Assembly (NCBI RefSeq): GCF_028858725.1
Contig: NC_084759.1
Span: 140,596,671-140,660,670 of the forward strand
Length of the DNA stretch: 64,000 nucleotides
From: Colius striatus
Taxonomy: Eukaryota > Chordata > Aves > Coliiformes > Coliidae
Direction of reading: 5' to 3'
Shown: positions 44,401 through 54,970 of the stretch, piece by piece
How the letters are laid out: every line of letters begins with the position of its first letter
Position numbering within the stretch: the stretch's first letter is position 1
Program-made: the position numbers and the translations under genes
The notes under the pieces: generated by a model
The model's database searches: none
What the model was told of the DNA's origin: nothing
What the model saw: only the letters and a program-made list of their open reading frames with translations

Positions 44401-47400
44401 GTTCTTGAAGTGCTCAAACAGATTGTGCAGAAAGAGACAAGTTGCAGTCCAGTTGTCTTAGGGCATAGCCCTGCAGTGCTGTCACACTAGTAAAGTTAGA
44501 GTCTACTTTTCCGTGTGTAACTCGGGGATCTCCCAGTCTCAACAATGATTTTGGGCTTTAGTGTGATAAAAGACATGGCTCAGATACTGCCTGTGTGTGC
44601 TTTTTCTCCTTGAGAATCCAAAACCTGACAGGTCCAAACAGTTATTTTGTGCTTGGCATGAAGGGAAACGAGCCACACCAGGAAAAATGCAGTCAGGCCC
44701 TGTCTTGTACACCAGAGGCTGACTTTGCTGCCCTTTGTGTTAGGCCATGGAAGAGCTGGTGGATGCTGGTCTGGTAAAAGCCATTGGAATCTCCAACTTT
44801 AACTGTGAGCAGACTGAAAGAATCCTGAACAAGCCAGGACTGAAGCACAAGCCTGCAAATAACCAGGTAAGCTGCAAAGAGGGAGCAGGGGAATAGTTGT
44901 CAGATGTTATACAGATCTGATTACAGTTCAATGGGGAGATGGAAAAAGGGAGGACAAAGTAGACACATGTGTTGGAAATCCTGTCCAGTGCATATTTCTT
45001 GGTATAAAAAGGACCAAAATATTTTGTCTCTTACTGTGTTGAAGCACTTTTTGCAAGTTCTGGAGTATTTTCCTGGGAGGGATTCTCTCTGGAGTCATAA
45101 AGAATCCAGATACAAGGTACCATTCTGACTGTAAACAGTGACTTCTGTAAAGTCTTTCAGGACAAAATCCAAAAAGTACATAAGGATCAATCTAAAAGTT
45201 GGTTCCCTGTAGAACTGTCATCTTTTGTGTCACACAGACCACATGCAGGGTAGGATGAAGGCAGCCTGCACTGGGGAAACTAGGAAAGAAACCTCTGCAG
45301 CGTGGGAATGCTGCAACAGTTTCAGTCTCTGCTCTTCTGTTGGCAGATCGAGTGTCATCCATACCTTACCCAGGAGAAGCTCATAAACTATTGCCAATCC
45401 AAAGGAATCACTGTGACAGCATACTGTCCCCTTGGACGCCCTGACAGGTGATTTCCAAGTGGCTTCATGTGGTTTAGGTTGGAATTGTTCAGACTAATGG
45501 AATGAGTAATAGTGCAGGTGTGTATCTATGTTTTAATGACTGGAGTAGAATCTTTCTGGAGTGATGATTGGATTTTTGTCTGTTTCTTTCTTTGTTGTTG
45601 GGTTTTTTCCCCTCTGTAGGGATAAGCCAGAGAATCCTTCCCTTCTGGATGACCCCAAGATCAAAGAGATTGCAGCCAAGCACAAGAAAACCCCGGCACA
45701 GGTGGGTAGGTGCTGGATAGTAGGGACTCTTTCCTGTAACACAGCCAGTAAGGAAATGGTTTGAAGAAAAGGTACAGCCGCTATCAGTGTGCCCTCTGAA
45801 TTGTGTTGCTTTTTTGTGGTGTTAAGAAGCAATGCAGGTTGTCCACTCTATGCTCTACAGTATATGCTACTACTATGTCTTTGACCCTCAACCTGAAGAG
45901 GACTCTTGATTCATTTTCTGGTGACACTTCCCCAAGTCCTCTTGCAGAGAATGGAAGCCTTGCATAGACCTCTGAAAGCCCAGGTGGGAAGAAATGGAAT
46001 TGACTGTCCCAAAAGTGGATGTGAAAGGAAACCTTCTGTCTGGGCCTCCACCACTTGCCTCCTTGGCCTTCAGGAGATGCTACCTAGGAGAGGGAGAGTG
46101 ATTTGAAACGCAGCTCTGCACAAGTGACTCTGTCTTGGGGAAGACAGCTGTTGGAACAGGCTCTGCTTCCTCCAGAGCAGAAGCTGGCCTCTCTCTGACT
46201 CAGTGCTCTGTTCCCACAGGTCCTCCTTCGCTTCCAGATCCAGAGAAATGTGATTGTGATTCCCAAGTCTGTCACGCCACAGCGCATTGTGGAGAACTTC
46301 AAGGTGAGCCGCTAGGAGTGAGCTGGGTGCACGGCATGTTCAGGGCTGGCACAGCTTGCCCTTGCACAGCAAGCAGTGATCCTCTCTCACCCTTCCCAAG
46401 CCCTCCTCACACAGGAGGATTGGGATTTTGGCTCTATCTGGAAGCTAGGGCTACAGGGAAAAGTACAGCTGGAGGAAACACAGAGCACTTAAACAGTGTG
46501 AGAATGACCTTATCAGTCACCTTACATAATGTTTTCTGTTCTGTGACTTGTGGATCAAGTGGCAGGCAGGGCTTGCTTAGAGGTGGAGTAACATTCCTCA
46601 AACTACATGTAAACAACATTAAGGGAAGAGCCCTGGTGTCATTAAATGACATTGCTCCTGTTAAGTCAGGATTTTGTTTCTTCCTGATACTGGACATCAG
46701 AAGTAGCATAGCTGGCTTGACTTAAGTTTGAAAGTCTGCCACATGTTTCTCTGGAGTCAGAGAAGTGCATCTTCCACACAGAGGCATTCTGCGACAATAA
46801 ATTGCTCACCAAACATCTTGGAGTAGCTGGTACACGTAACTGCAAGTGGCAGTCGCTTTTGTTTGTTTCTTCCCTCTAACAGTAGAGTCTCAGAAATCAA
46901 ATGATACGTCTTTTCCTTTCCCTGTTGCATGAATCCATCATCTCTAACCAGCAGCCATTCTGATGTGAACTTATTCTTTCATCTTGTGACTCTGATTTGA
47001 ATTTTCAAAGCGGTCACTTCCATCTGCTTCTCCTTTTAGGTGTTTGACTTTGAATTGACTAAAGAGGAGATGGCAACCCTGCTCAGTTTAAACAGAAACT
47101 GGAGGATCTGTGAAATGATCACGTAAGTGACAGCTTGTTGCCTTCAAACCCTTACACTTTCAGTAGTCCTTATTCTCACAGGAACTTTGTAGCTCTTTTA
47201 CTTGGGTGTATGTTGAAATTTGAAATCATGTGGAAGGTGAAGGTTACTTGTCTAGAATGTAACATGGTCCTCCCACTGTTTAGTGCCTGAATAATTAGAA
47301 AAGAATTGAACTCGTTGCTCATGGATGCCTTTTCTATGCTAATAAGTCTCTTACATTCTGCAGTTACAGAATTCAGAGCTTGCCTTGAGGGTTCCTCTAT

Positions 47401-47514
47401 ACACCCACTGCAGTTCTGTATAGCACTTATTTCAGCCTTGACAGTTGTTCTTCCTCTTTTATTTCCTCCAGGTGCAAAAATCACAAAGAGTACCCTTTCA
47501 GTGCAGAATACTGA
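41376..47514 (+). CDS. AKR1B: AKR1B aldo-keto reductase, copy B (10 exons, loop B shortened)
   Basis: Same family and role as copy A. Exons: 41376-41441, 41730-41897, 42988-43104, 44023-44100, 44744-44866, 45347-45447, 45620-45701, 46220-46303, 47040-47122 and 47472-47514. All junctions are GT-AG and in phase, giving 314 codons. Catalytic Asp44, Tyr49, Lys78 and His111 are intact. Exon 6 is 6 bases shorter than in A and C: its donor follows GACAG, so the protein reads PDR-DKPE where A reads PDR-PWAKPE. This removes the Trp219-equivalent of aldose reductase from substrate loop B. The next downstream reading meets TGA at once, so no alternative donor restores it. The Cys298-equivalent is present (WRICEM). 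AATAAA signals lie at 47965-47970 and 48087-48092. The exact subfamily member name is uncertain. Confidence 0.93.
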
Positions 47515-48092
47515 AGATGGCTTTATCCTGCCCTTCTGCAGGCCTCTGGGGTCTAATGAGCTTCTGCTGCTGCCTAGAGTTTTCCACTATGGAGCTTACA
47601 CACTGTATTTTGCCTGCCAGCAAAGGCATAGTCTGTGTGTTCAGTGACACTGGATAGGGTTTCTTTCTCTGGTGGAAGGAGACAGTAAAATTGTTCTGAA
47701 GAACGAAATATGGGCTGTAATAATTCTCTACCCATTATGTGAGTGTCATTGCATGGCTGAAATAGCAAAGCAGAAAACACAAAGGAGCAACTAGCAGCTG
47801 ATGGCCTTCTGTCCTGCATCAACACCACTTAAGGCTGCAGGGTAAGGATATGTGAGCACAGAAGGAAGATCCATCCTGAAAGAATGAACTGCTTAATCAC
47901 TGCCTGAAAGTAGAAGACAACAACTAACTTCTAGAGTATAGGTTAAAGCTTTCTGAAAAAGAAGAATAAAAGGGGAAATGTCCAGACCTAAAGATTCCTC
48001 CCAGCTCATCCTGGGCCTTATTTCAGTCACATTTTTCCAGTATCAGCCTGTAAAATAAGATTAGTGTTCATTTTATTCTTATCCACAATAAA

Positions 48093-49205
48093 AAACATTT
48101 AACTTGCAAAAGAATGTCATGTCCAAACTGAAGGGGAAAATAGGGAAGAGGTACTGGAGCACCAATCTTAATGCTGAATATTACTTACCATAGGCAAACA
48201 AAAGCATTGGAATCTACAAGGGGCAGTGTTCCCACTCTGGTTTTTTTATGTGTTTGTGGTTTGTGGGGTTTTTTAAACCACATTTCCGTGTTTGAAACAC
48301 TCTGTGCTGTCCATTCTTGTCCTTTACTCCCAGGTCCCATGCAGCAGTCTCTCTGGGGGAATTCATCCCAGGTAAGTGTCCATAGTTTAAGTGCAAGCAG
48401 CTCCCTCAGGGCCAACCTCTAAGCTGCAGTCACAGCCAAGAGATGTTTGGGCAAAACACTGCAGCCATGTTCTCTATGATTCCTTGTGCCCAGGGCCAGG
48501 GCCGCCCTTGGCTGGAGTCCATCTTGTTTTTTAGACTCTCCCTCTCCTGTGAATGGAGGTGAAATAACTTGCACTTAATGGGCATGAACACTTCCTAGGA
48601 CAATTCTTACCACCAGAACTATGTGATGTTTTTTTCCTCCAGGCATCAGGAGGGCAGCCAGTCCCCAGGAAGCTGGAATTTATCCCATAGCAGGCCAGGA
48701 GCAAACCAAGTACCCTTCCTCCTGATAAGGATTGTTTCCACTGCGGCCTACCCATTTTGATCATTTTGAGTCTTGTTCTCAGATGCAAACGCTGCTCATC
48801 TCTTCAAGCTGTGATTTGTGGTAAAGTGGAATTGCTGCAGACAACTGTCAACAAACCTGAAAGGCACTACACCAAGCATCCAGCTTTAGCACCAACCTTT
48901 GCCCACAGAGCAGATCAGACCCTTCCTCACACACACAGTTGCTCATCTCACACAAAGAGCCCTCAGGTATTTTATCAAGTACCTAGTTTACAGCATTACC
49001 CAGGAGTGTCATTGACTGAGACAGGTGGTACTTCTCTCCCCACCATCATCTGACAGTACCAGCCATGCTTTCAGGATAGAAATTTCAGTCCCTCAGCCAC
49101 CATCAGCAGTGCTTAGCAGGAGTGCCCAGTAGCCACAGTGCCACGACTGGCACAGGGAGCTTTCCTACAGCTCTGCAGATAGCCCATGTCTGCTTCCCAT
49201 TTTTA
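48093..49205. other. Intergenic, nothing recognised
   Basis: Spacer after the poly(A) signals of copy B and before the duplicated block. No gene or clear transposon was recognised. Confidence 0.4.
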
Positions 49206-49209
49206 GACA

Positions 49210-50092
49210 ATATCTTTTAGAGCAGTGAATAGTTTACAATTAAATTGTAATTGTTCTCATTTTCAATATTTTCAACACTTTCACTAATACAAAATGTGTT
49301 CTTTCCTCTACTCTTAAGGCATCTGAGCCACCCCTTCTTGTCAAACCTAGACACAAGTGATGGCCAAAACATGAAATGGAGCATGAAAATATTTTTCCAT
49401 GAGGACCATAGCCTCGACTTGGCAAGCAAAATAGTAAACTGTTCTCAAAAGTGATGAGTTTTGGAAAACCTACGGTCTGCAGAAAACCTGCAATCTTCAG
49501 CTGACGTGTCTAAAACAGGCATTGCATCGCCATAATGAAAGAGCACAAGATTTTCATGTAGACAAGAATCACAAGGAAATGCAACTGTATTTTACTTTCA
49601 GGGCACTTTCAAGCTGATGTTTCACAGACTTTCCCCTATTTCCTCTATTTGTAATAGTTTTAGTTACTATATCTTCAGAGCGAGACGGGACAGGTTTTTC
49701 TCAGAAACCAAAAATACATCAGTTCAGGCTCCCTGTATGTCCAACACCATGGAAACATCAGAATGCAACTACTCCTTCAGGCAAGTCCTTTCTTCTTCAG
49801 AGGGTAACACACCATGACTAAGCAAAAGTACTAGCAAGGCCATAAACAGGTTTTAAGAGCTCTGCTTTCTTAGCGTGGTAGATATCCCAGTGCCTGTTCT
49901 ATCACCTTGAGTGCACCGATTTACACTAAAGATGACACAGGATGTTGCAACACCCCAGTGCATATCACAAGCCAGGTACACGTGAACAACCCACAGTATG
50001 GGGACAGGCTGCTGCAGGAGCCACACCCTGGACATACATAAGCCAGGCTGGGGCACAGCTACCCTTAGTCCTCTTTTGATAAAGAGCTTCAC
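49210..50092 (+). repeat. Collapsed copy of the 5' flank of AKR1B copy A
   Basis: Segments match 20290-20560, 21190-21270, 21520-21860 and 23750-23900 in the same order and orientation, with the intervening parts missing. It leads straight into an AKR1B exon 1-2 remnant, so a whole gene 5' region was duplicated here. From about 49708 onward it is also the left arm of an inverted repeat with 50552-50935. Confidence 0.8.
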
Positions 50093-50247
50093 TGGACACC
50101 TCAGAGGAGTAATGAACTTTGTGACTGATTTCAGCTTTCACGTTAACTTGAGTGGATTGAGTCTGCAGAGGAAAAAGCCTTGTTTGCCAGAGATGGGAGG
50201 GCCCAGAGCATTGGCATTACTCCACCCCTCTGTTCCTGGCCAGCAAC

Positions 50248-50525
50248 CTTCTGGGGCTGGGCACCTGGAAGGTAACAGCCTTAGAGAAAATCAGGGCAGA
50301 AAAAACAACCAACCTGTGGTGGCAGTGGGATTGCTTTCCATGAGGTGGTTTTCCTATTTGTACCTCACTAGGATACAGGTCTGTAACATCTCCTAATTTC
50401 AGATTTTCTAAAGACTTAGGCATTATTTTCAGTCCACAGCTGGTCAAATAGCAGCTGCAGTGATGGCTGCCATTGATGCTGGGTACCGCCACTTTGACTG
50501 TGCCTACGTGTACCAGAACGAGAAG
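50248..50525 (+). pseudogene. AKR1B: Truncated AKR1B remnant (exon 1 end and part of exon 2)
   Basis: 50248-50271 matches the last 24 bases of exon 1 of copy A with its donor. 50433-50525 matches the first 31 codons of exon 2, including the catalytic Asp and Tyr. Against copy A, a deletion of about 110 bases joins 'cagcaacc' to 'ttctgggg' and removes the start codon. Exon 2 then stops at the boundary of an inverted repeat. Similarity to copy A outside the gaps is very high, intron 1 included, so the event is recent. It cannot encode an enzyme. Confidence 0.9.
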
Positions 50526-50551
50526 GTGTGCTCTGTAGACCTTTCCTCCTG

Positions 50552-51073
50552 GTGAAGTTCTTTATCAAAAGAGGACTAAGGGTAGCTGTGTCCTAATGTG
50601 GTTTGTGTTTGTCCAGGGTGTGGCTCCTGCAGCAGCCTGTCCCCATACTGTGGGTTGTTCACATGTACCTGGCTTGTGATATGCACTGGAGTATTGCAAC
50701 ATCCTGTGTCATCTTTAGTGTAAATCAGTGCACTCAAGGTGATAGAACAGGCGCTGGAATATCGTGCCAGGCTAAAAAATCAGAGCTGCTAAAACCTGTT
50801 TCTGGCCTTGTTAATACTTTTGCTTAGTCATGGTGTGTTACCCTCTGGAGAGGGAAGGACTTGCCCAAAGGAGTAGTCGCATTCTGACGTTTCCATGGTG
50901 TTGGGCATGCAGGAAGCCTGAACTGATATATTTTGGTTGATAAAACTGTCAGGCAGCAGGGAGCAGAGCCCTGGAGGCAGTGGTGGAGGTGTTGCTGGCA
51001 GACAAGGGCAAAACAAGGCACGTTCACAGTATTCCCAAAGTAAAATACAGTTGCATTTTCTTCCGATTCTCGT
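50552..51073 (-). repeat. Inverted repeat arm, partner of 49561-50092
   Basis: Read on the minus strand this matches the left arm: gataaagaacttcac, then the ccctggaca/ggctgctgcagg segment, then the aagatgacacaggatgttgcaa junction, then the taacacaccatgactaagc segment. The junction that marks the collapsed copy is shared by both arms, so the arms derive from one another. The outer part (50936-51073) matches 21226-21390 of the A flank better than the left arm. About 385 bp of each arm can pair. Confidence 0.85.
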
Positions 51074-51129
51074 CAAAAAGATTGAGATTTCCTTTAGCTT
51101 TTGGATTTACACGTATCCTGAGTAAAGCC
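51074..51129 (-). mobile_element. 56-bp stray piece of class I retroviral integrase
   Basis: This matches 52144-52199, part of the integrase fossil, with about seven differences over 55 bases (shared landmarks gattgagattt, ctttagct, tatcctgag). It sits between the inverted repeat and the CR1 fragment. Confidence 0.7.
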
Positions 51130-51741
51130 TTCTTTGCTTCAGTCTTTACGGCCAAGGCTGGCCCTTGGGAAGCCCAGTCCAGCAAGGCTAGTAGGATGGC
51201 CTGGACAGCAGAGGACTTGCCCTGGGTGGAAGAGGTTAAAGACTTGTTGGCCAAGCTTAAGGCTCATAAGTCAATGGGTCCTGATGGGATGCATTCTAGA
51301 GTGCTGAGAGAGCTGGCTGATGTGGTTGCTAAGCCTCTCTCCATCATTTTTGAACAATCATGGAGGACAGGCAAAGTGCCTGAGGACTGGAGAAAGGCCA
51401 ATGTCACTCCAGTCTTCAAAAAGGGCAGCAAGGACGACCCAGGAAATTACAGGCCCATCAGCCTCACCTCCATGCCTGGAAAAGTGATGGAACAACTCAT
51501 CCTGAAAGTTATCACTAAATATATGAAGGACAAGATGGTTATCAGGGGGAGTCAACATGAATTCACCAAGGGGAAATCCTGATTGTCTAACCTGATAGCC
51601 TTCTATGAGTGCATAACCAGCTGGCTAGATGAGGGGAGAGCAGCAGATGTCATCTACCTCGACTTCAGCAAGGCTTTTGACACTGTCTCCCATAACATCC
51701 TCATCAGAAAGCTCAGACAGTGTGGCTTGGATGAGTGGATA
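51130..51741 (+). mobile_element. CR1 LINE, reverse-transcriptase fragment, plus strand
   Basis: Translation gives CR1 ORF2 reverse transcriptase: SMGPDGMHSRVLRELAD, NYRPISLTSMPGKVME and, after a stop at 51580, VIYLDFSKAFDTVSHN. The frame holds a stop, so it is dead. It breaks off at about 51741, and the CR1 3' end resumes near 53265, with retroviral sequence between. Confidence 0.92.
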
Positions 51742-51744
51742 ATA

Positions 51745-52740
51745 ATTCCATAATTCCATTTAATCGCTTCTTTAGTTTCAGCTTTAAAGGTCCTTGAAGT
51801 TCAGAAGTCCATTGTCCTTCTGTGGCCCTTTTTGCTCAGAAGTAATGAATCCAGGCAGGTTGCTCTCGTATCTTAATAGCTATAAAGGTTGTCAGCAGCA
51901 CTTGATATGGTCCATCCCATTTCTCCCGAAGAGGATCATCAGAGAAATTTTTAACATAAACCCAATCTTATGGGTTAAAAGGATGTATAAGGTGATCCAA
52001 AGCCTTGATTCTAGTTCCTACTACATTCTTATTAGTCTCAATTGCTTTCCCAGAGATTATATAATTCTGAAGGTAAGAATATCCCAGTTGACTCAGATCC
52101 TCTCCCCCATACTCAGTGTGGTATGGCCTCCCATACAGTATTTCAAAAGGATTGAGATTTTCTTTAGCTCTTGGTTTTACCCATATCCTGAGCAAAGCTA
52201 TTGGCAATGCTTGATACCAATGCAGATTTGCCTATTGGCATATTTTGGCTATTTGTTGTTTTATTAAATGGTTCATTTTTTCCACTTGTCCACTTGCCTG
52301 AGGCCTACAGGGAGTGTGTAATTGCCAATTAATTTCCAGTAGCTTGCTCACTTGCTGCACTATTTGTGCACAAAAATGGGGTCATCTGTCCAATGAAATG
52401 TTTATAGGTACCCTGAACCGAGGTATTATTTCATTTAACAATATCTTAGCTGCTTCTCTGGCTTTGTTGGTCCTCCAAGGGAAGGCTTCTGGCCATTCAG
52501 AAAAGGAATCTGTCAGTACCAACAGGTATCTATAACCCCCTTTCCTTGGGCATTCTGAAAAATCAATTTGCCAATTTTCTCCTGAATCATTTCCCCTCTG
52601 AGTTGTACGCAATTGTACCCCATTCCCAGTGTTAGGATTATTTCTCAAACATATTTCACATTGTCGTGTCACTTGTTGAACGGCTGTATACAAATTTCTC
52701 CCAATCCATTTTTGATTAAGGTCTGTTGCATCCACAGTAA
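51745..52740 (-). pseudogene. Class I (gamma-like) retroviral integrase fossil
   Basis: On the minus strand the fragment runs from the integrase zinc region (QCEICLRNNP) through the catalytic core start (WQIDFSECP) to the C-terminal GPY module (KWDGPYQVLLTT). Position 52379 has a TGA in the catalytic region, and a second stop lies near 51965. This is typical of class I endogenous retroviruses and unrelated to the young class II element at 24.7 kb. No LTR was identified. It is broken and non-functional. Confidence 0.88.
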
Positions 52741-53264
52741 CAGCAGGTTAACTGCCTGAGGATGAGACTCAGCTAAGAACATGGGGGTCAGTCCTGGTGT
52801 ATGAAGAGGCACTAACAACACGGAGATCAGTTCCAACATGGAGCCCACATCTCTCACGGGCTGCCAACAGAAAAGCACCACCTGGATTTCTGCCAGAAAA
52901 GAATTTTCCACTGTAGAGCCACTGCAAAGAAGTTGGAATGATTGGTCTTGTGTTTGAGCCCCTGTGCAAATGAAGCCTGGCACATGTGTACATTATACAA
53001 CATGTATAATCTCTAAAACTTCAGTGTGTTGTAAATCTCCAAATGATATGTAAAATATTCTTTTGATCCTTCCAGTATCACTTTTAATTCGAGTCACTTA
53101 TCAAATAGGAATCTTTGGCTGCACACGAGACCTACGTTTAAAAGGAGACCTTCAAAAAAAATGACCCATTCTAATATGGATTAAAGACCATGGGCTGAGA
53201 AACCTACAGTGACTCTAAACTGCAATGAGCTCTGCAAATCATATTGGGGCTTAGCATTGCTTGT
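52741..53264. other. Unidentified insert inside the CR1
   Basis: This fills the space between the integrase fossil and the CR1 3' part. A plus-strand stretch at 52870-52910 (cagaaaagca ... ctggatttctgc) resembles the leader of the young retrovirus at 25016-25040, but it is short. It may be further retroviral debris. Confidence 0.35.
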
Positions 53265-53945
53265 AATTGAGAGCTGTCTCGTGGAAAACGACCTGGGGGT
53301 GTTGGTTGACAGCAGCTGAACATGAGCCAGCTGGGTACCCAGGTGGCCAAGAAGGCCAAAGGTATCCTGGCCTGCATCAGAAAGAGCGTGGCCAGCAGGA
53401 CCAAGGAGTTGGTTGTCCCCTTGTACTAGGCACTAGTGAGGCTGCACCTCAAACACTCTGTTCAGTTTTGGGCCCCTCACTACAAGAAGGACATTGAGGT
53501 GCTGGAGTGTGTCCACAGATGGGCAATGTAGCTGGTGAAGGGTCTGGAGCACAAGTCTGATGAGGAGCAGCTGGGGATGTTCAGCCTCAAGGACATTGAG
53601 GTGAGACATGATCACTCTCTACAAGTACCTAAATGGGAGTTGTAATGAGGTGGGGTTCCGTGTTTTCTCCCAAGCAACAAATGATAGGACAAGAGGAAAT
53701 GGGCTCAAGTTGCACCAGGGAAGGTTTAGATTACAAAACACTCTTTCACTAGAAGAGTTATTAAGCATTTGAAGGGGCTGCCCAGAGAAGTGGTGGAGTC
53801 ACCAGACCTAGAGATATTCAAGAGACACGTAGATGAGTTGCTGAGGGACATGGTTTAGTTTAGTGATGGAATTGACAGTGTGAGGTTAGTGGTTGGAGTC
53901 GATGTTTTTAAAGGCTTTTCCAACCATAATGATGGTTGCTAGTTT
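53265..53945 (+). mobile_element. CR1 LINE 3' end, plus strand
   Basis: Typical CR1 ORF2 end and 3' UTR (gtggaaaacgacctgggggt, ggccaagaaggccaaaggtatcctggcc, gtgtccacagatgggcaatgta, tttgggcccctcactacaag). It probably continues the CR1 at 51130-51741, split by the retroviral insertion. Confidence 0.92.
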
Positions 53946-54909
53946 GAAATAACAGCCTGAAAAAGTTTCCACTTTGGGAATTGTTCTGAGGGAATTTCCT
54001 AGGTGAAGAATCCCAGATTGATTTCTCAGTGCCTCTCTGTTCCTTCTGGTGCTACTTTGCCAAAATGAAGGTATTTTTATGTGTACTGTTTACTAAACTG
54101 GCTGGGTGGGAAATTGTTGCCGGAGTGTGCGTCCTGCAGGGGCTTGAGCTGACATATGCTCTTGCTTGAGCTCCCACTCCATTCCTTGGGCATTTATGGG
54201 TAGCTTTAGCTGTAGCCACACTCGTCCCTAGCTACACCTCAGCTGTCCAGATGAGAGGAAAGCCAAAATGCCTGTGCCAGTGTATCCACAGCATCCCAAT
54301 TTCTCCCTTCTAGAAAGTACTGGAACTTGCCCAAAGTCCTTTGCTGAAGCTGTGTGTGCCACGCAAGCAGACGTGACAGGCTGTGTGGGAAACAGAACCT
54401 AGGCATAACCTCACATTTCTGTTTGGCTGAAGGTTTGAGGCCTCCACCCCCACCACGTGCACAGCACAGCCCGGTCAAGAGAAGACAAGAGACTCTCCAG
54501 GGTCAGAAGAATTTGCTGATGCTTTTTTCCTTCTGTCAGATGAAGGATAAGGCACGTTTTGTGGAAAAAAGTTTTCATGACTTTCTCTGACCTGGGACAT
54601 GTAAAGGACATGACAGCTGCCCATATTCTCGAGATGAAACTTTTGGGTTGTGGACCAAAGGAATTCCTGCCCTTATCCCAGGCTGCACTGAAACACATTA
54701 CAGTGACATGTTGTACAAGGAACTGCACAGGGCTCTTGTCACATACCAGCCGGGGAGAAAATGCAAAGAATGAAGGCAGGGACTGGAGCAACCAGAAGAT
54801 GGTCAATTCCAAGTGTGCCAGATGATGCTTTCCTAGCATTTGAATAATCTATACACCACAGTGCTGGAGGGAGAAGACAGCCATTCAAGTCTGCTTTTTA
54901 TTTTCCCAG

Positions 54910-54970
54910 GTCCCAGCCTAAGGATGTTTCCTTTTAGATGACTCCCACATTAAGGAAATTGCATTCAAGT
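54910..54970 (+). pseudogene. AKR1B: Decayed AKR1B exon 7 relic
   Basis: After a plausible acceptor (ttttcccag) the sequence follows AKR1B exon 7: agccTAAGGATgttTCCttTTaGATGACtCCcacATtAAgGAaATTGCattcAAG. It preserves the DD-x-x-I-K-E-I-A order but carries a one-base deletion and a stop. It is much more diverged than the remnant at 50.3 kb. The other exons of this copy were not found, so it is an isolated fossil. Confidence 0.55.

Noticed and set aside
50980-51582. A 200-codon frame as an intact gene
   Set aside because: It is dead CR1 reverse transcriptase joined to unrelated upstream repeat sequence.
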